A DNA stretch of 64,000 nucleotides from Fomes fomentarius (taxonomy: Eukaryota; Basidiomycota; Agaricomycetes; Polyporales; Polyporaceae), in assembly GCA_022606135.1 (NCBI GenBank), contig JABYQN010000002.1, forward strand, positions 1 through 64,000, written 5' to 3'. This document shows, one piece after another, positions 1 to 10,500 of this stretch. Under the pieces are notes generated by a model. It searched no databases. It was not told where the DNA came from and saw nothing but the letters and a program-made list of their open reading frames with translations. Position numbers and translations under genes: made by a program. The first letter of the stretch is position 1; each line of letters starts with the position of its first letter.

Positions 1-2
1 TC

Positions 3-3000
3 CGTGCACTGCCGGCTGAGTTCAACTCGCTGCGCCAGACGCTGCTGCTCCTCGACGACTCCTTGACCTTGGAGAAGCTGCAGGATGCGTTCATTGCACT
101 CGAGAACCAGCCTGGGGTGTCCCCGTCGACGCCTGCGCTCTCCCATGCCGCATCCACTCTCATCTGCGCGTTCTGCGGTCGCACCGGCCACTCCGAGGAC
201 CAGTGCTTCTCCAAGCGCGATGCGAGCACTCGGGCCAAGGAGAAAGCGGCTCAGCGTTCGCAGTTCCGCTCCCAGAAGCCCAAGCGCAAGGAGAATGCTG
301 CTGAGGCGTCCAAGGACACGCAGGACACTCCCCCGGAGTCTGCTGGGTCAGCTGCGGTGAGTGCTGGTTGCGCTTCCGCCCTCCTCTCTGTCTCCGATTG
401 CTCTGCTTGGCTCGCTACTCCGGCTGCAACTAACTGGAACACCGACACAGGTGCTTCTGCACACATGACTCCTCACCGTCACTGGTTCCGCTCCTACTCG
501 CCGCACGTCATCCCCATCCGCCTCGCCAACTCGCACATCGTCTACTCGGCTGGGCTAGGGTCTGTGGTGTTCCAACCGGCGGAGAGGGATGGAGTTGTAC
601 CACCTGCTGTTGTACTACACGATGTCTTGCATGTTCCTGCGCTCGCCAGCAATCTACTGTCCATTTTCCATCTCACACGCGAGAAGGGCTATGTCGTTGA
701 GATCCAGGCTGCACGTGCGCTGTTCCGCCAGCAGGGACAGCTGCACTTCGAAGCACAAGTTGACCAGCACAATGTGGGCTATCTCCTTGGCCGTACTGTG
801 TCGCAGTCACACAGCGCACTCGCTGCGTCGACCGCCAGCGAGGAGGACTTGTCGCTGTGGCACCAGCGCTGCTCCCACACCAACCTCGACGACCTGCGTG
901 CTGTTGTGCGCAAGGGCCTTGTCCGTGGTCTCACCATTCGCTCAAAACATGCTCCGGACACTGTCTGCGAGCCGTGTCTTGCTGGAAAGCTCAACCGTCA
1001 CTCCATCCCTCGTTTTGCGTCCAGGAAGCTCATCCCCATCGCGCTGGTCCACACCGGACTCAAGGGCAAGCTCCCGGTCGCTACGCCCGAAGGTCATCTG
1101 TACTGGATGATTTTTGTGTGCAATGCAACGCGTTTCTGGGCCATCGCATTCCTGAAGCGCAAGAGCGACGCGTTTGCTGCGTTCAAGGCGTTCAAAGCAT
1201 ATGCTGAGAACTGTCTTGGCCTGCGAATCAAGGCCACGCGCGACGACAAGGGCGGCAAGTACATTGGCCAGGAGTACGCCGACTTCTGCGCTGAGCACGG
1301 CATCCATCGCCAGCACACAGAGCCAGACGAGCCGCACCAGAACGGTGTTGCGGAGTGAGCAAACCGCACCATTGCTGAGGGCGCAACAGCTCTCCTCTCT
1401 CAGGCCAAGCTGCCTCCGTCATTCTGGGGCCACGCTGTCTCCACCTTTGTCCACACTCGCAACCGCATGCCTACCTCTGCACTGGGCAGCGGTATCCCTT
1501 ACACTGCCTGGAAATGCGATGGACGCAAACCAGATGTGTCCTACTTCCGCTTCTTCGGTTGCCTGGCTTATGTGCTTGTGCGCAAGAAGGACTGCAAAGC
1601 GCTGCAGCCTCACACGCACAAATGCATCTTTGTTGGCTATCCTGAGGGCACCAAAGCCTGGCGGTTCTGGGATCCAGCTGCGAAGAAATTCCTCATCTCT
1701 TCACACTCTGTGTTCGACGAGCGCTGCTTTCCTGGTAGCTCGCCCTCTATTAATGTCTTTGGGCTGCCTCTGGACGAAGTGGACATTCCCAGCGACGGAA
1801 AGCATGCGGACGACGCGCCCGACGACGCTGAGGATGTGCCAGAGCTGCACGATCAGGGGGGAGATGATCCAGATGATCCTGCACCTCCTGCACCTCCTGC
1901 ACCACAAAACGCTCCGCCTGCACCTCCAGAGCCGCGCGCACCATCCCCGGATGCACCACCACGCAGTCCGAGTCCTCCAGCACCTCCTGCGCCTCCTGCA
2001 CCGCGTGCTGCACCTCCACCTCGCCCAGCATCTTGCTCGGGCGCGCCGTCCGCTCACCATGAAGCTGATGGTCATGGTGGCTTCAGGCCACATCCTGCGC
2101 TCGCACGCAAGCTCCCAGCGCGCTCTACTCGCTACACAGGCTCCCTGAACAACCAGCAGCTCGAGCGAGAGAACCGTGTCCCGCAGCGCCTCTGCATCCA
2201 CACTCCGTCACCTGCTCCCACTCCAGAGCCATCTGAGCGCGACAACACTCCACAGCGCAACTCGCCTTCACCAGACCCGCTCATTGATGCACCAGTCAAC
2301 CCAATCCCAGTCCAGTTCTGCGCATACCGCTCTCCTTCGCCTCCGCCGTCTCCAACATCCTCGGACGATGAGCTTGACCTCCTCGGACGCGATCACGAGG
2401 ACGGACTGGAGTGCACCGTTGAAGTGATGCTTGCGGGCATTGAGCATGTCTACACTGGTGAGCGCGACGACTTCCTGTCATACGATGATGCACTGGAGGT
2501 CACATTCGAGTCTGTGGTTGAGCATGCATTCAAGGCAGTGCAGGAGCAGCACGGTGAGCCGCGCTCTATCTCTGATGCAATGAGGCTTCCGCCGGACCAG
2601 CGCGACAAGTGGCTCAAGGCCGCGCAGGACGAGATCCAGTCCCTTGTCGAGAACGGCACCTTTGAGCTTGTGCAGCTTCCGCCCGGTCGCAAAGCCATTG
2701 GCTCACGCTGGGTGTTCCGTGTCAAGCGCAATGTGGACGGCTCCATTGAGCGATACAAGGGCCGTCTTGTCGCAAAGGGCTTCTCTCAGCGCCCTGGCTT
2801 TGACTACAACAAGACCTTTGCTCCTACACCCAAGTGGGTCTCCATCCGCGCTATCCTCGCTCTTGCTGCACTTGAAGACCTCGAACTCGAGTCTGTGGAC
2901 ATCTCCTCCGCCTATCTCAACGGCGAGCTCAAGGAGGAGGTCTACATGCAGCAGCCCGAGGGCTTTGAGGAGAAGACTCTGCAGTGGGTCTGGCGCCTCC

Positions 3001-4121
3001 GCAAGGCTCTCTATGGCCTCAAGCAGGCTGGCCGCTGCTGGCATGAGAAGCTGCATGAGGTCCTGCTCAAGCTCGGATTTTTGCGCCTGGTCTGCAAGCA
3101 CAGTGTCTGGGTCTATCTGCGTGACGGAGTGCGTCTTATCATCCCTGTCTTTGTCAACGACATCACCATTGCTGGCAAGTCCAAAGCGGCCATCCAGCGC
3201 GTCAAGGACGACCTCCGCGCGCACTTCAAATTGCACGACCTTGGTCCTACGTCCTGGCTCCTGGGTGTCAAGATTGAGCGCGACCGCTCAACGCGTTCCC
3301 TGTCCGTCTCACAGCACCAGTACGCCCTCGACATCCTCGACCGCTATGGTTTTGCAGACTGTGACCTGGTGGGCACTCCCATGGACCCAGGCCTCCGTCT
3401 CAGTGCGGAGATGGCTCCCTCGTCGCCAGCTGATGCGCGTGACATGCAGGACATCCCCTACAACCAGGCTGTTGGCTCTCTGTTCTATCTTGCTGTAGCG
3501 ACGCGCCCAGACATCTCTCGCACTGTGGGCAACCTTGCGCGCTTCTCCCAGAATCCCGGGATGACGCACTGGAGGGCGGTCAAGCACCTCTTCCGCTACA
3601 TCAAGGGCACTCTTGACTACAAGCTCACCTACTCCCCTTCGCCCGACGCTGAGCTCTTCACCTCCTTCACCGATGCGGACCATGCTGGCTGTCCTGACAC
3701 TGGTCGCTCCACCTCTGGCTATGTGATCAAGATGGGCACTGGTGTGATCTCCTGGTCGAGTCGTCTGCAGACAATTGTTGCGCTGTCCACCACGGAGGCG
3801 GAATTCGTTGCAGCAGTCTCCGCTGGCCAGGAGATGCTTTGGCTTTGCAACCTGCTCACGGAGTTTGGCTTTGATGTCTCCTCCGCATCCAAGCTCCGCA
3901 TTGACAACCTCTCTGCCCTCTCTGTTGCGAAAAATCCTGAGCACCATGGGCGCATAAAGCACCTCGATCTGCGCTTTTACTGGCTGCGGGACGAAGTAGC
4001 AAAAGGGCGGATTGAGATTGAGCACCTCCGCACTTCAGACATGCCGGCGGACATCCTCACCAAGTCGCTGCCTAAGCCCAAGGTGCTGGAGATGGTGAAG
4101 ATGCTTGGGCTGGGGACTTGA
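3..4121 (+). pseudogene. copia Gag-Pol polyprotein, 5'-truncated by window and inactivated
   Basis: The frame is open from position 3 (partial Gag) to 4121 except for a TGA at 1356-1358 where the intact copy has CGA (Arg), a CpG to TpG change. Visible in order: zinc knuckle CX2CX4HX4C near position 160, protease DTGAS near 445, integrase zinc region (HQRCSH...CEPC), integrase core, a long proline-rich linker near 1880-2020, reverse transcriptase, RNase H and the terminal KHLDLRFYW region. Compared with the intact copy, the first integrase Asp (HTD) reads HTG, GGEY reads GGKY, and the reverse transcriptase VFVDD box reads VFVND. These lesions should abolish activity whatever the stop codon does. 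Many other differences are Arg to Cys or Asp to Asn, as expected from CpG decay. Confidence 0.92.
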
Positions 4122-4136
4122 CTGGTCAGGGGGGAG

Positions 4137-4590
4137 TGTTGGACCTCATGGGTCTTGTGCCCTAGCCAAGTCCATGGTTTGTTTTCATTCAGCCTTCTGC
4201 ACATTCCCTAATTCCTTCACTGCACCATTATCTTTGCCGATTTTTCCCTCCTTCCCTATTCGGCCTGTGGCTGTGCAAATATTCACACAGGGTCGCGACG
4301 GGCGCCCCGCGCCTCGGTTAAGAGCGCTAGCCCGTGCATTGACTCCTGCGCCCTCCATGAATTTTTCTTTGAGCGCTTTTGTATGTTTTGTTGATTCCCA
4401 TGTTTGGAAGTACTGTACAGTTGTTTCCCACGCGCTCCTGCGCCGTAGACAGTCGCTGTGTCGAGCTCTGGTGTCTTTCAGACTTCACAGAGCTCGACAT
4501 AAGTGGGTAGTATTATTTCTACAATATATCAGACTTCACAGAGCTCGACATAGGCCATTGTGATTGCTCTGAGGCACACTGCAGTCAACA
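4137..4590 (+). repeat. 3' LTR of copia copy 1 (454 bp)
   Basis: The LTR begins TGTTGGACC directly after the purine tract and ends GCAGTCAACA, giving the TGTTG...CAACA termini shared by all four LTRs in the window. Near its 3' side it holds a 12 bp perfect inverted repeat, TGTCGAGCTCTG (4459-4470) and CAGAGCTCGACA (4488-4499). A further copy of the second arm lies at 4539-4550. It is the same length as the other three LTRs with scattered substitutions. Confidence 0.93.
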
Positions 4591-6341
4591 GGTGATGTGG
4601 CTGAACAGTCAGACACTAACCTCGCTAACTCCAGACTGCACATTGGGTAGACGGAGAGGTTGATGCAGTTGATCAGCATGGATGCAACACTTCCCACATG
4701 CCAAATTTAGCATTTTGTGGCTCTCCACTACCTACCTCATCCTTTTTTAAGGGATGTGCCAAGATTCCAGCTGAAGGAGTTGACATCAGTGACAATGACA
4801 GGTCACAAACTCCAGTAATTACTCTATGTGTCTGTGTTCAAATTATCTTTTCAACTTGATCTTCAGATTTCTCTTTCTCCGTGCAAGAAGAGCAAGGCCA
4901 AGCAGCACACTGCAGGTGGTAGTGTGAAGCTTCATGCTGGGTGTGCTAAGGACAATCATGTGCTGAGGGATGGCCACATGACAGACAGCTGTGTGCTGAA
5001 GGACAGCCATGCACTGAAGGACCACTGTACACTGAAGGATGGCCACACAATGGACAGCCATGTGCAGAAGGAGAGCTACATAACAGATGGCAGTGCACAG
5101 AAGGACAGCCATGCAAGGGACAGCCACATGATGGACAGCTGCACAAAGGACAACAGTATGAAGAACAGGGACCACCCCGAACAATGGTGCAAAGAAAGGA
5201 CAGAAGGTGAATACAGTATGACACTTGTCCTGATTGACAGTGTACCCATACCCCTTCAATTTATGTGTTCTAGCTGGGTGTTCCACCTGCTAAACAATCT
5301 GGTAAGCACTGTAGTGTATAGTGTCCACATATCCACGCTCAATTCTTTTCCCTCTCTGTCACCTCCATGATCTAGGCAAGCACAAGAAACACAATGAGGT
5401 CTGTTGCACTTCCCCCTTTTTATCTTTAAGCTCATAGCCACTCAGCCATAGACCATTGTGATCATTTCAGATGGTGACAATACTCAGTCCGGCCCCATCA
5501 AACATGCATGCAAGGTTTAGTGCAACTCTGATGTATGTGTATGTAATCAATCCATCTGCACACCCTCACATTTCAGATAGTTAAATTGTAGCGATTGTTG
5601 GATGATGAGTCTGATGGGATTGATGATGATGGATGCACTGACACTGTACCATGTTCAGATCACCTTGAACTCAAGCCTCAACATACTTGTGTTCATTGTG
5701 TGCTCCATGAGAGCTGCATTGAGATTGTGGCTGGAGTCTGCCTCACCAATGCATACTGTCACGGACACAGTACCAGCGCCTCTTTCAGTGCTCTTTTTCA
5801 TCACTTCATCACCATTTTGTCACACTGGGTCACCCTTTGTTACCCCAGTCACTCTGATAGCTACCCACTTCCCCTTTTATTCTTACCCCTTTTCTCAGTT
5901 TTGATCCTCCCCTTCGGTTTCCTGCATGACTCATGTTCATTCATTGTGACTCCCACACCCTTATAACTCCTCATGACTCACTCCCCATCACTGTTTGGCA
6001 TTGTTTGACCCCCAGTAGTATATAAGACCAGTTAGCGCCCTCCCTAGTCCCCATCTCGACCTCTTGGTCACTGGGACTAGGTGAGTAGAATCCCCCACCT
6101 GTATGCATATTCTCCATACTAATAGATATCTTGGTCACTGGGACTAGTCTGTTGCATCATGCATGAAGGCTAGCTGTTGACGATCTTGTGCCTTGGAGCT
6201 GGTTGTTGCTTTGTCCTCGTTGAGTTTGTCCCTCTCTCTCTCTCCTTCCCTCTATCATCCCCACTCCACCTTTTGGCTCCTTGCTGCCTCACCCTATCGA
6301 TCACTGCTGATCAGCATCTGGTGGCTCCACGTCAAGTCGCC
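4591..6341. other. AT-rich relic sequence between the two copia elements
   Basis: No intact gene is visible. It holds a degenerate minisatellite (listed separately) and weak coding-like stretches at 5595-5966. A TATATAAG box at 6019-6026 is followed by the inverted pair CCTAGTCCC...GGGACTAGG, and the string CTTGGTCACTGGGACTAG occurs twice, near 6063 and 6131. The last features resemble the core of an old promoter or LTR, but no matching partner was found. CpG dinucleotides are scarce. Confidence 0.5.
4945..5165 (+). repeat. Degenerate minisatellite, unit about 15-18 bp
   Basis: A run of imperfect units built on CTGAAGGACAGCCATG and GGATGGCCACAC. In one frame they encode alternating 5-6 residue blocks such as LKDSHA, LKDGH and MMDSC. 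Unit length alternates between about 18 and 15 bp. The frame runs into ordinary non-coding sequence at both ends, so I treat it as a tandem repeat and not as a gene. Confidence 0.6.
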
Positions 6342-7070
6342 GTGACACATACCCAGACATCATCGACCAAGCTGATAAGTATGCCAAGCGCACACTCATC
6401 CACAGTGCAAAGGTGCTTCATATCAATGACATCCTTCACCATTTGAGGTGATCAGAAAACTACTGGACTACACTCTCAAGCATTGTAAGTGTCATTCACT
6501 ATGTTCATCTCTGTATTGATTGGTATCCTTCAGCCTATTGCTTGTGTCCCACACTTCCATGGCAAGGTCAAACAGGCTTTATAAAGACTGGTTGCAGGTG
6601 CATATGGGCTTCACTTGGGGGATGCCAACAAGTGCCACTAGCTCCAATATGGGCAGTGTTACACCTGCCCATTCAACTATGAGGTATGACCATATCTTGG
6701 GGCTTACTTGATACTTGTTCTGCAATTGATTTTGTTTATGTTACCCACACAGAACAAGACTTCCATTGACACCAAGCCATTTGAGATCAAATTCTGGGGC
6801 CAGGCCCTCTCTCAGGCATACTTCTGCACTGCATCCTCTCATAGTTATCACTTTGTGAATTGTTTCATGTCATCCTTGCCTGAGAATCTCAAGGAGAAGG
6901 AGATTCTAGCATTCATGCTTGCCCTCCTCACTACAGCTGTATGAGTGATAGTTCTGTTGCCATCAGCACTGGCAGGTGGTACTCACACAACCTTTCTCAC
7001 AGATCTATGCTGCCATTGATGACTATTGCAGTACATGCTACATTGCATGGCAGTTCAAGAGGCTACTATG
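6342..7070 (+). pseudogene. DUF6532-like gene relic, 5' part (interrupted by copia copy 2)
   Basis: Degraded coding sequence with stops (for example after the HINDILHHL block near 6450) and at least two recognisable GT...AG introns. Conceptual pieces include an N-terminal YPDIIDQADKYAKRTLI block, a CYTCPFNYE block, a KPFEIKFWGQALSQAYF block at 6773-6825 and the ENLKEKEILAFMLALL block ending at 6940. After an intron comes IYAAIDDY. This order recalls the DUF6532 proteins that are strongly expanded in Agaricomycetes; that family match is from memory of the pattern, not from a search. The frame stops abruptly at 7070, where the minus-strand copia element begins, and resumes at 12725. Confidence 0.5.
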
Positions 7071-7524
7071 TGTTGACTGCAGTGTGCCTCAGAGCAATCA
7101 CAATGGCCTATGTCGAGCTCTGTGAAGTCTGATATATTGCAGAAATAATACTACCCACCTATGTCGAGCTCTGTGAAGTCTGAGAGACACCAGAGCTCGA
7201 CACAGCGACTGTCTACGGCGCAGGAGCGCGTGGGAAACAACTGTACAGTACTTCCAAACATGGGAATCAACAAAACATACAAAAGCGCTCAAAGAAAAAT
7301 TCATGGAGGGCGCAGGAGTCAATGCACGGGCTAGCGCTCTTAACCGAGGCGCGGGGCGCCCGTCGCGACCCTGTGTGAATATTTGCACAGCCACAGGCCG
7401 AATAGGGAAGGAGGGAAAAATCGGCAAAGATAATGGTGCAGTGAAGGAATTAGGGAATGTGCAGAAGGCTGAATGAAAACAAACCATGGACTTGGCTAGG
7501 GCACAAGACCCATGAGGTCCAACA
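7071..7524 (-). repeat. 3' LTR of copia copy 2
   Basis: 454 bp; on the plus strand it reads TGTTGACTGC...GAGGTCCAACA. It appears identical to the partner at 12271-12724. Together with the LTR at 4137-4590 it forms a pair of LTRs in inverted orientation around the 2.5 kb relic spacer. Confidence 0.95.
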
Positions 7525-7539
7525 CTCCCCCCTGACCAG

Positions 7540-10500
7540 TCAAGTCCCCAGCCCAAGCATCTTCACCATCTCCAGCACCTTGGGCTTAGGCAGCGACTTG
7601 GTGAGGATGTCCGCCGGCATGTCTGAAGTGCGGAGGTGCTCAATCTCAATCCGCCCTTTTGCTACTTCGTCCCGCAGCCAGTAAAAGCGCAGATCGAGGT
7701 GCTTTATGCGCCCATGGTGCTCAGGATTTTTCGCAACAGAGAGGGCAGAGAGGTTGTCAATGCGGAGCTTGGATGCGGAGGAGACATCAAAGCCAAACTC
7801 CGTGAGCAGGTTGCAAAGCCAAAGCATCTCCTGGCCAGCGGAGACTGCTGCAACGAATTCCGCCTCCGTGGTGGACAGCGCAACAATTGTCTGCAGACGA
7901 CTCGACCAGGAGATCACACCAGTGCCCATCTTGATCACATAGCCAGAGGTGGAGCGACCAGTGTCAGGACAGCCAGCATGGTCCGCATCGGTGAAGGAGG
8001 TGAAGAGCTCAGCGTCGGGCGAAGGGGAGTAGGTGAGCTTGTAGTCAAGAGTGCCCTTGATGTAGCGGAAGAGGTGCTTGACCGCCCTCCAGTGCGTCAT
8101 CCCGGGATTTTGGGAGAAGCGCGCAAGGTTGCCCACAGTGCGAGAGATGTCTGGGCGCGTCGCTACAGCAAGATAGAACAGAGAGCCAACAGCCTGGTTG
8201 TAGGGGATGTCCTGCATGTCGCGCGCATCAGCTGGCGACGAGGGAGCCATCTCCGCACTGAGACGGAGGCCTGGATCCATGGGAGTGCCCACCGGGTCAC
8301 AGTCTGCGAAGCCGTAGCGGTCGAGGATGTCAAGGGCGTACTGGCGCTGTGAAATAGACAGGGAACGCGTCGAGCGGTCGCGCTCAATCTTGACACCCAG
8401 GAGCCAGGATGTAGGACCGAGGTCTCGCAATTTGAAGTGCGCGCGGAGGTCGTCCTTGACACGCTGGATGGCCGCTTTGGACTTGCCAGCAATGGTGATG
8501 TCGTCAACAAAGACAGGGATGATAAGACGCACTCCGTCGCGCAGATAGACCCAGACACTGTGCTCGCAGACCAGGCGCGAAAATCCGAGCTTGAGCAGGA
8601 CCTCGTGCAGCTTCTCATGCCAGCAGCGGCCAGCCTGCTTGAGGCCATAGAGGGCCTTGCGGAGGCGCCAGACCCACTGCGGAGTCTTCTCCTCGAAGCC
8701 CTCAGGCTGCTGCATGTAGACCTCCTCCTTGAGCTCGCCGTTGAGATAGGCAGAGGAGATGTCCACAGACTCGAGTTCGAGGTCTTCGAGCGCAGCAAGA
8801 GCAAGGATAGCGCGGATGGAGGCCCACTTGGGTGTAGGAGCAAAGGTCTCGTTGTAGTCGAAGCCAGGGCGCTGGGAGAAGCCCTTTGCGACAAGACGGC
8901 CCTTGTATCGCTCAATGGAGCCGTCCGCATTGCGCTTGACGCGGAACACCCAGCGCGAGCCAATAGCTTTGTGACCAGGCGGAAGCTGCACAAGCTCAAA
9001 GGTGCCGTTCTCGACAAGGGACTGGATCTCGTCCTGCGCAGCCTTGAGCCACTTGTCGCGCTCGTCCGGCGGAAGCCTCATCGCATCAGAGATAGAGCGC
9101 GGCTCGCCATGCTGCTCTTGCGCTGCCTTGAGCGCATGTTCAACCACAGACTCGAATGCGACCTCCAGTGCATCATCATATGACAGGAAGTCGTCGCGCT
9201 CACCAGTGTAGACATGCTCAATGCCCGCAAGCATTGCCTCGACAGTGCACTCCAGTCCGTCCTCGTGATCGTGTCCGAGGAGGTCAAGCTCATCGTCCGA
9301 GGATGTTGGAGACGGCGGAGGCGAAGGAGAGCGGTATGCGCAGAACTGGACTGGGATTGGGTTGACTGGTGCATCAATGAGCGGGTCTGGTGAAGGCGAG
9401 TTGCGCTGTGGAGTGTTGTCGCGCTCAGATGGCTCTGGAGTGGGAGCAGGTGACGGAGTGTGGATGCGGAGGCGCTGCGGAACACGGTTCTCTCGCTCGA
9501 GCTGCTGGTTGTTCAGTGAGCCTGTGTAGCGAGTGGAGCGCGCTGGGAGCTTGCGTGCGAGCGCAGGATATGGCCTGAAGCCACCATGACCATCCGCTTC
9601 ATGGTGAGCGGACGGCGCGCCCGAGCGAGATGCTGGGCGAGGTGGAGGTGCAGCGCGCGGCGCAGGAGGTGCAGGAGGTGCAGGATCATCTGGATCATCT
9701 CCCCCCTGATCGTGCAGCTCTGGCACATCCTCAGTGTCGTCGGGCGCGTCGTCTGCATGCTCTCCGTCGCTGGGGATGTCCACTTCGTCCAGAGGGAGTC
9801 CAAAGACATTGATAGAGGGCGAGTTACCAGGAAAGCAGCGCTCATCAAACACAGCATGCGAGGAGATGAGGAACTTCTTCGCAGCTGGATCCCAGAACCG
9901 CCAGGCTTTGGTGCCCTCAGGATAGCCAACAAAGATGCATTTGCGCGTGTGAGGCTGCAGCGCTTTGCGGTCCTTCTTCCGCACAAGCACATAAGCCAGG
10001 CAGCCAAAGACGCGGAAGTAGGACACATCTGGTTTGCGTCCGTCGCGTTTCCAGGCAGTGTAAGGGATACCGCCGCCCAGCGCAGAGGTAGGCATGCGGT
10101 TGCGAGTGTGGACAAAGGTAGAGACGGCGTGACCCCAGAACGACGGAGGCAGCTTGGCCTGAGAGAGAAGAGCTGTTGCGCCCTCAGCAATGGTGCGGTT
10201 TGCTCGCTCCGCAACACCGTTCTGGTGCGGCTCGTCCGGCTCTGTGTGCTGGCGATGGATGCCGTGCTCAGCGCAGAAGTCGGCGTACTCCTGGCCAATG
10301 TACTCGCCGCCCTTGTCGTCCCGTGTGGCCTTGATTCGCAGGCCGAGGCAGTTCTCAGCATATGCTTTGAACGCCTTGAACGCAGCAAACGCGTCGCTCT
10401 TGCGCTTCAGGAATGCAATGGCCCAGAAACGCGTTGCATCGCACACAAAAATCATCCAGTATAGATGACCTTCGGGCGTAGCGACCGGGAGCTTGCCCTT

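Larger units (their letters stand above)
1..4590 (+). mobile_element. Ty1/copia LTR retrotransposon, copy 1 (5' part outside window, decayed)
   Basis: This is the 3' portion of a Ty1/copia element read left to right. It enters the window inside gag and runs through protease, integrase, reverse transcriptase and RNase H to a polypurine tract (4128-4136) and a 454 bp LTR. It is closely related to the complete copy at 7071-12724 but carries a nonsense codon, several changed catalytic residues and a proline-rich insertion of about 33 codons. The 5' LTR and start lie before position 1, so the target duplication cannot be checked; the 5 bases after the LTR are GGTGA. Family assignment is by the order integrase before reverse transcriptase and by motifs. 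Confidence 0.93.

Noticed and set aside
4591..7070. Idea that the spacer between the two copia copies is the interior of a larger nested element
   Set aside because: Copy 2 has its own perfect target duplication within the spacer sequence, and copy 1 ends cleanly at its LTR, so the spacer is simply older host or relic DNA.
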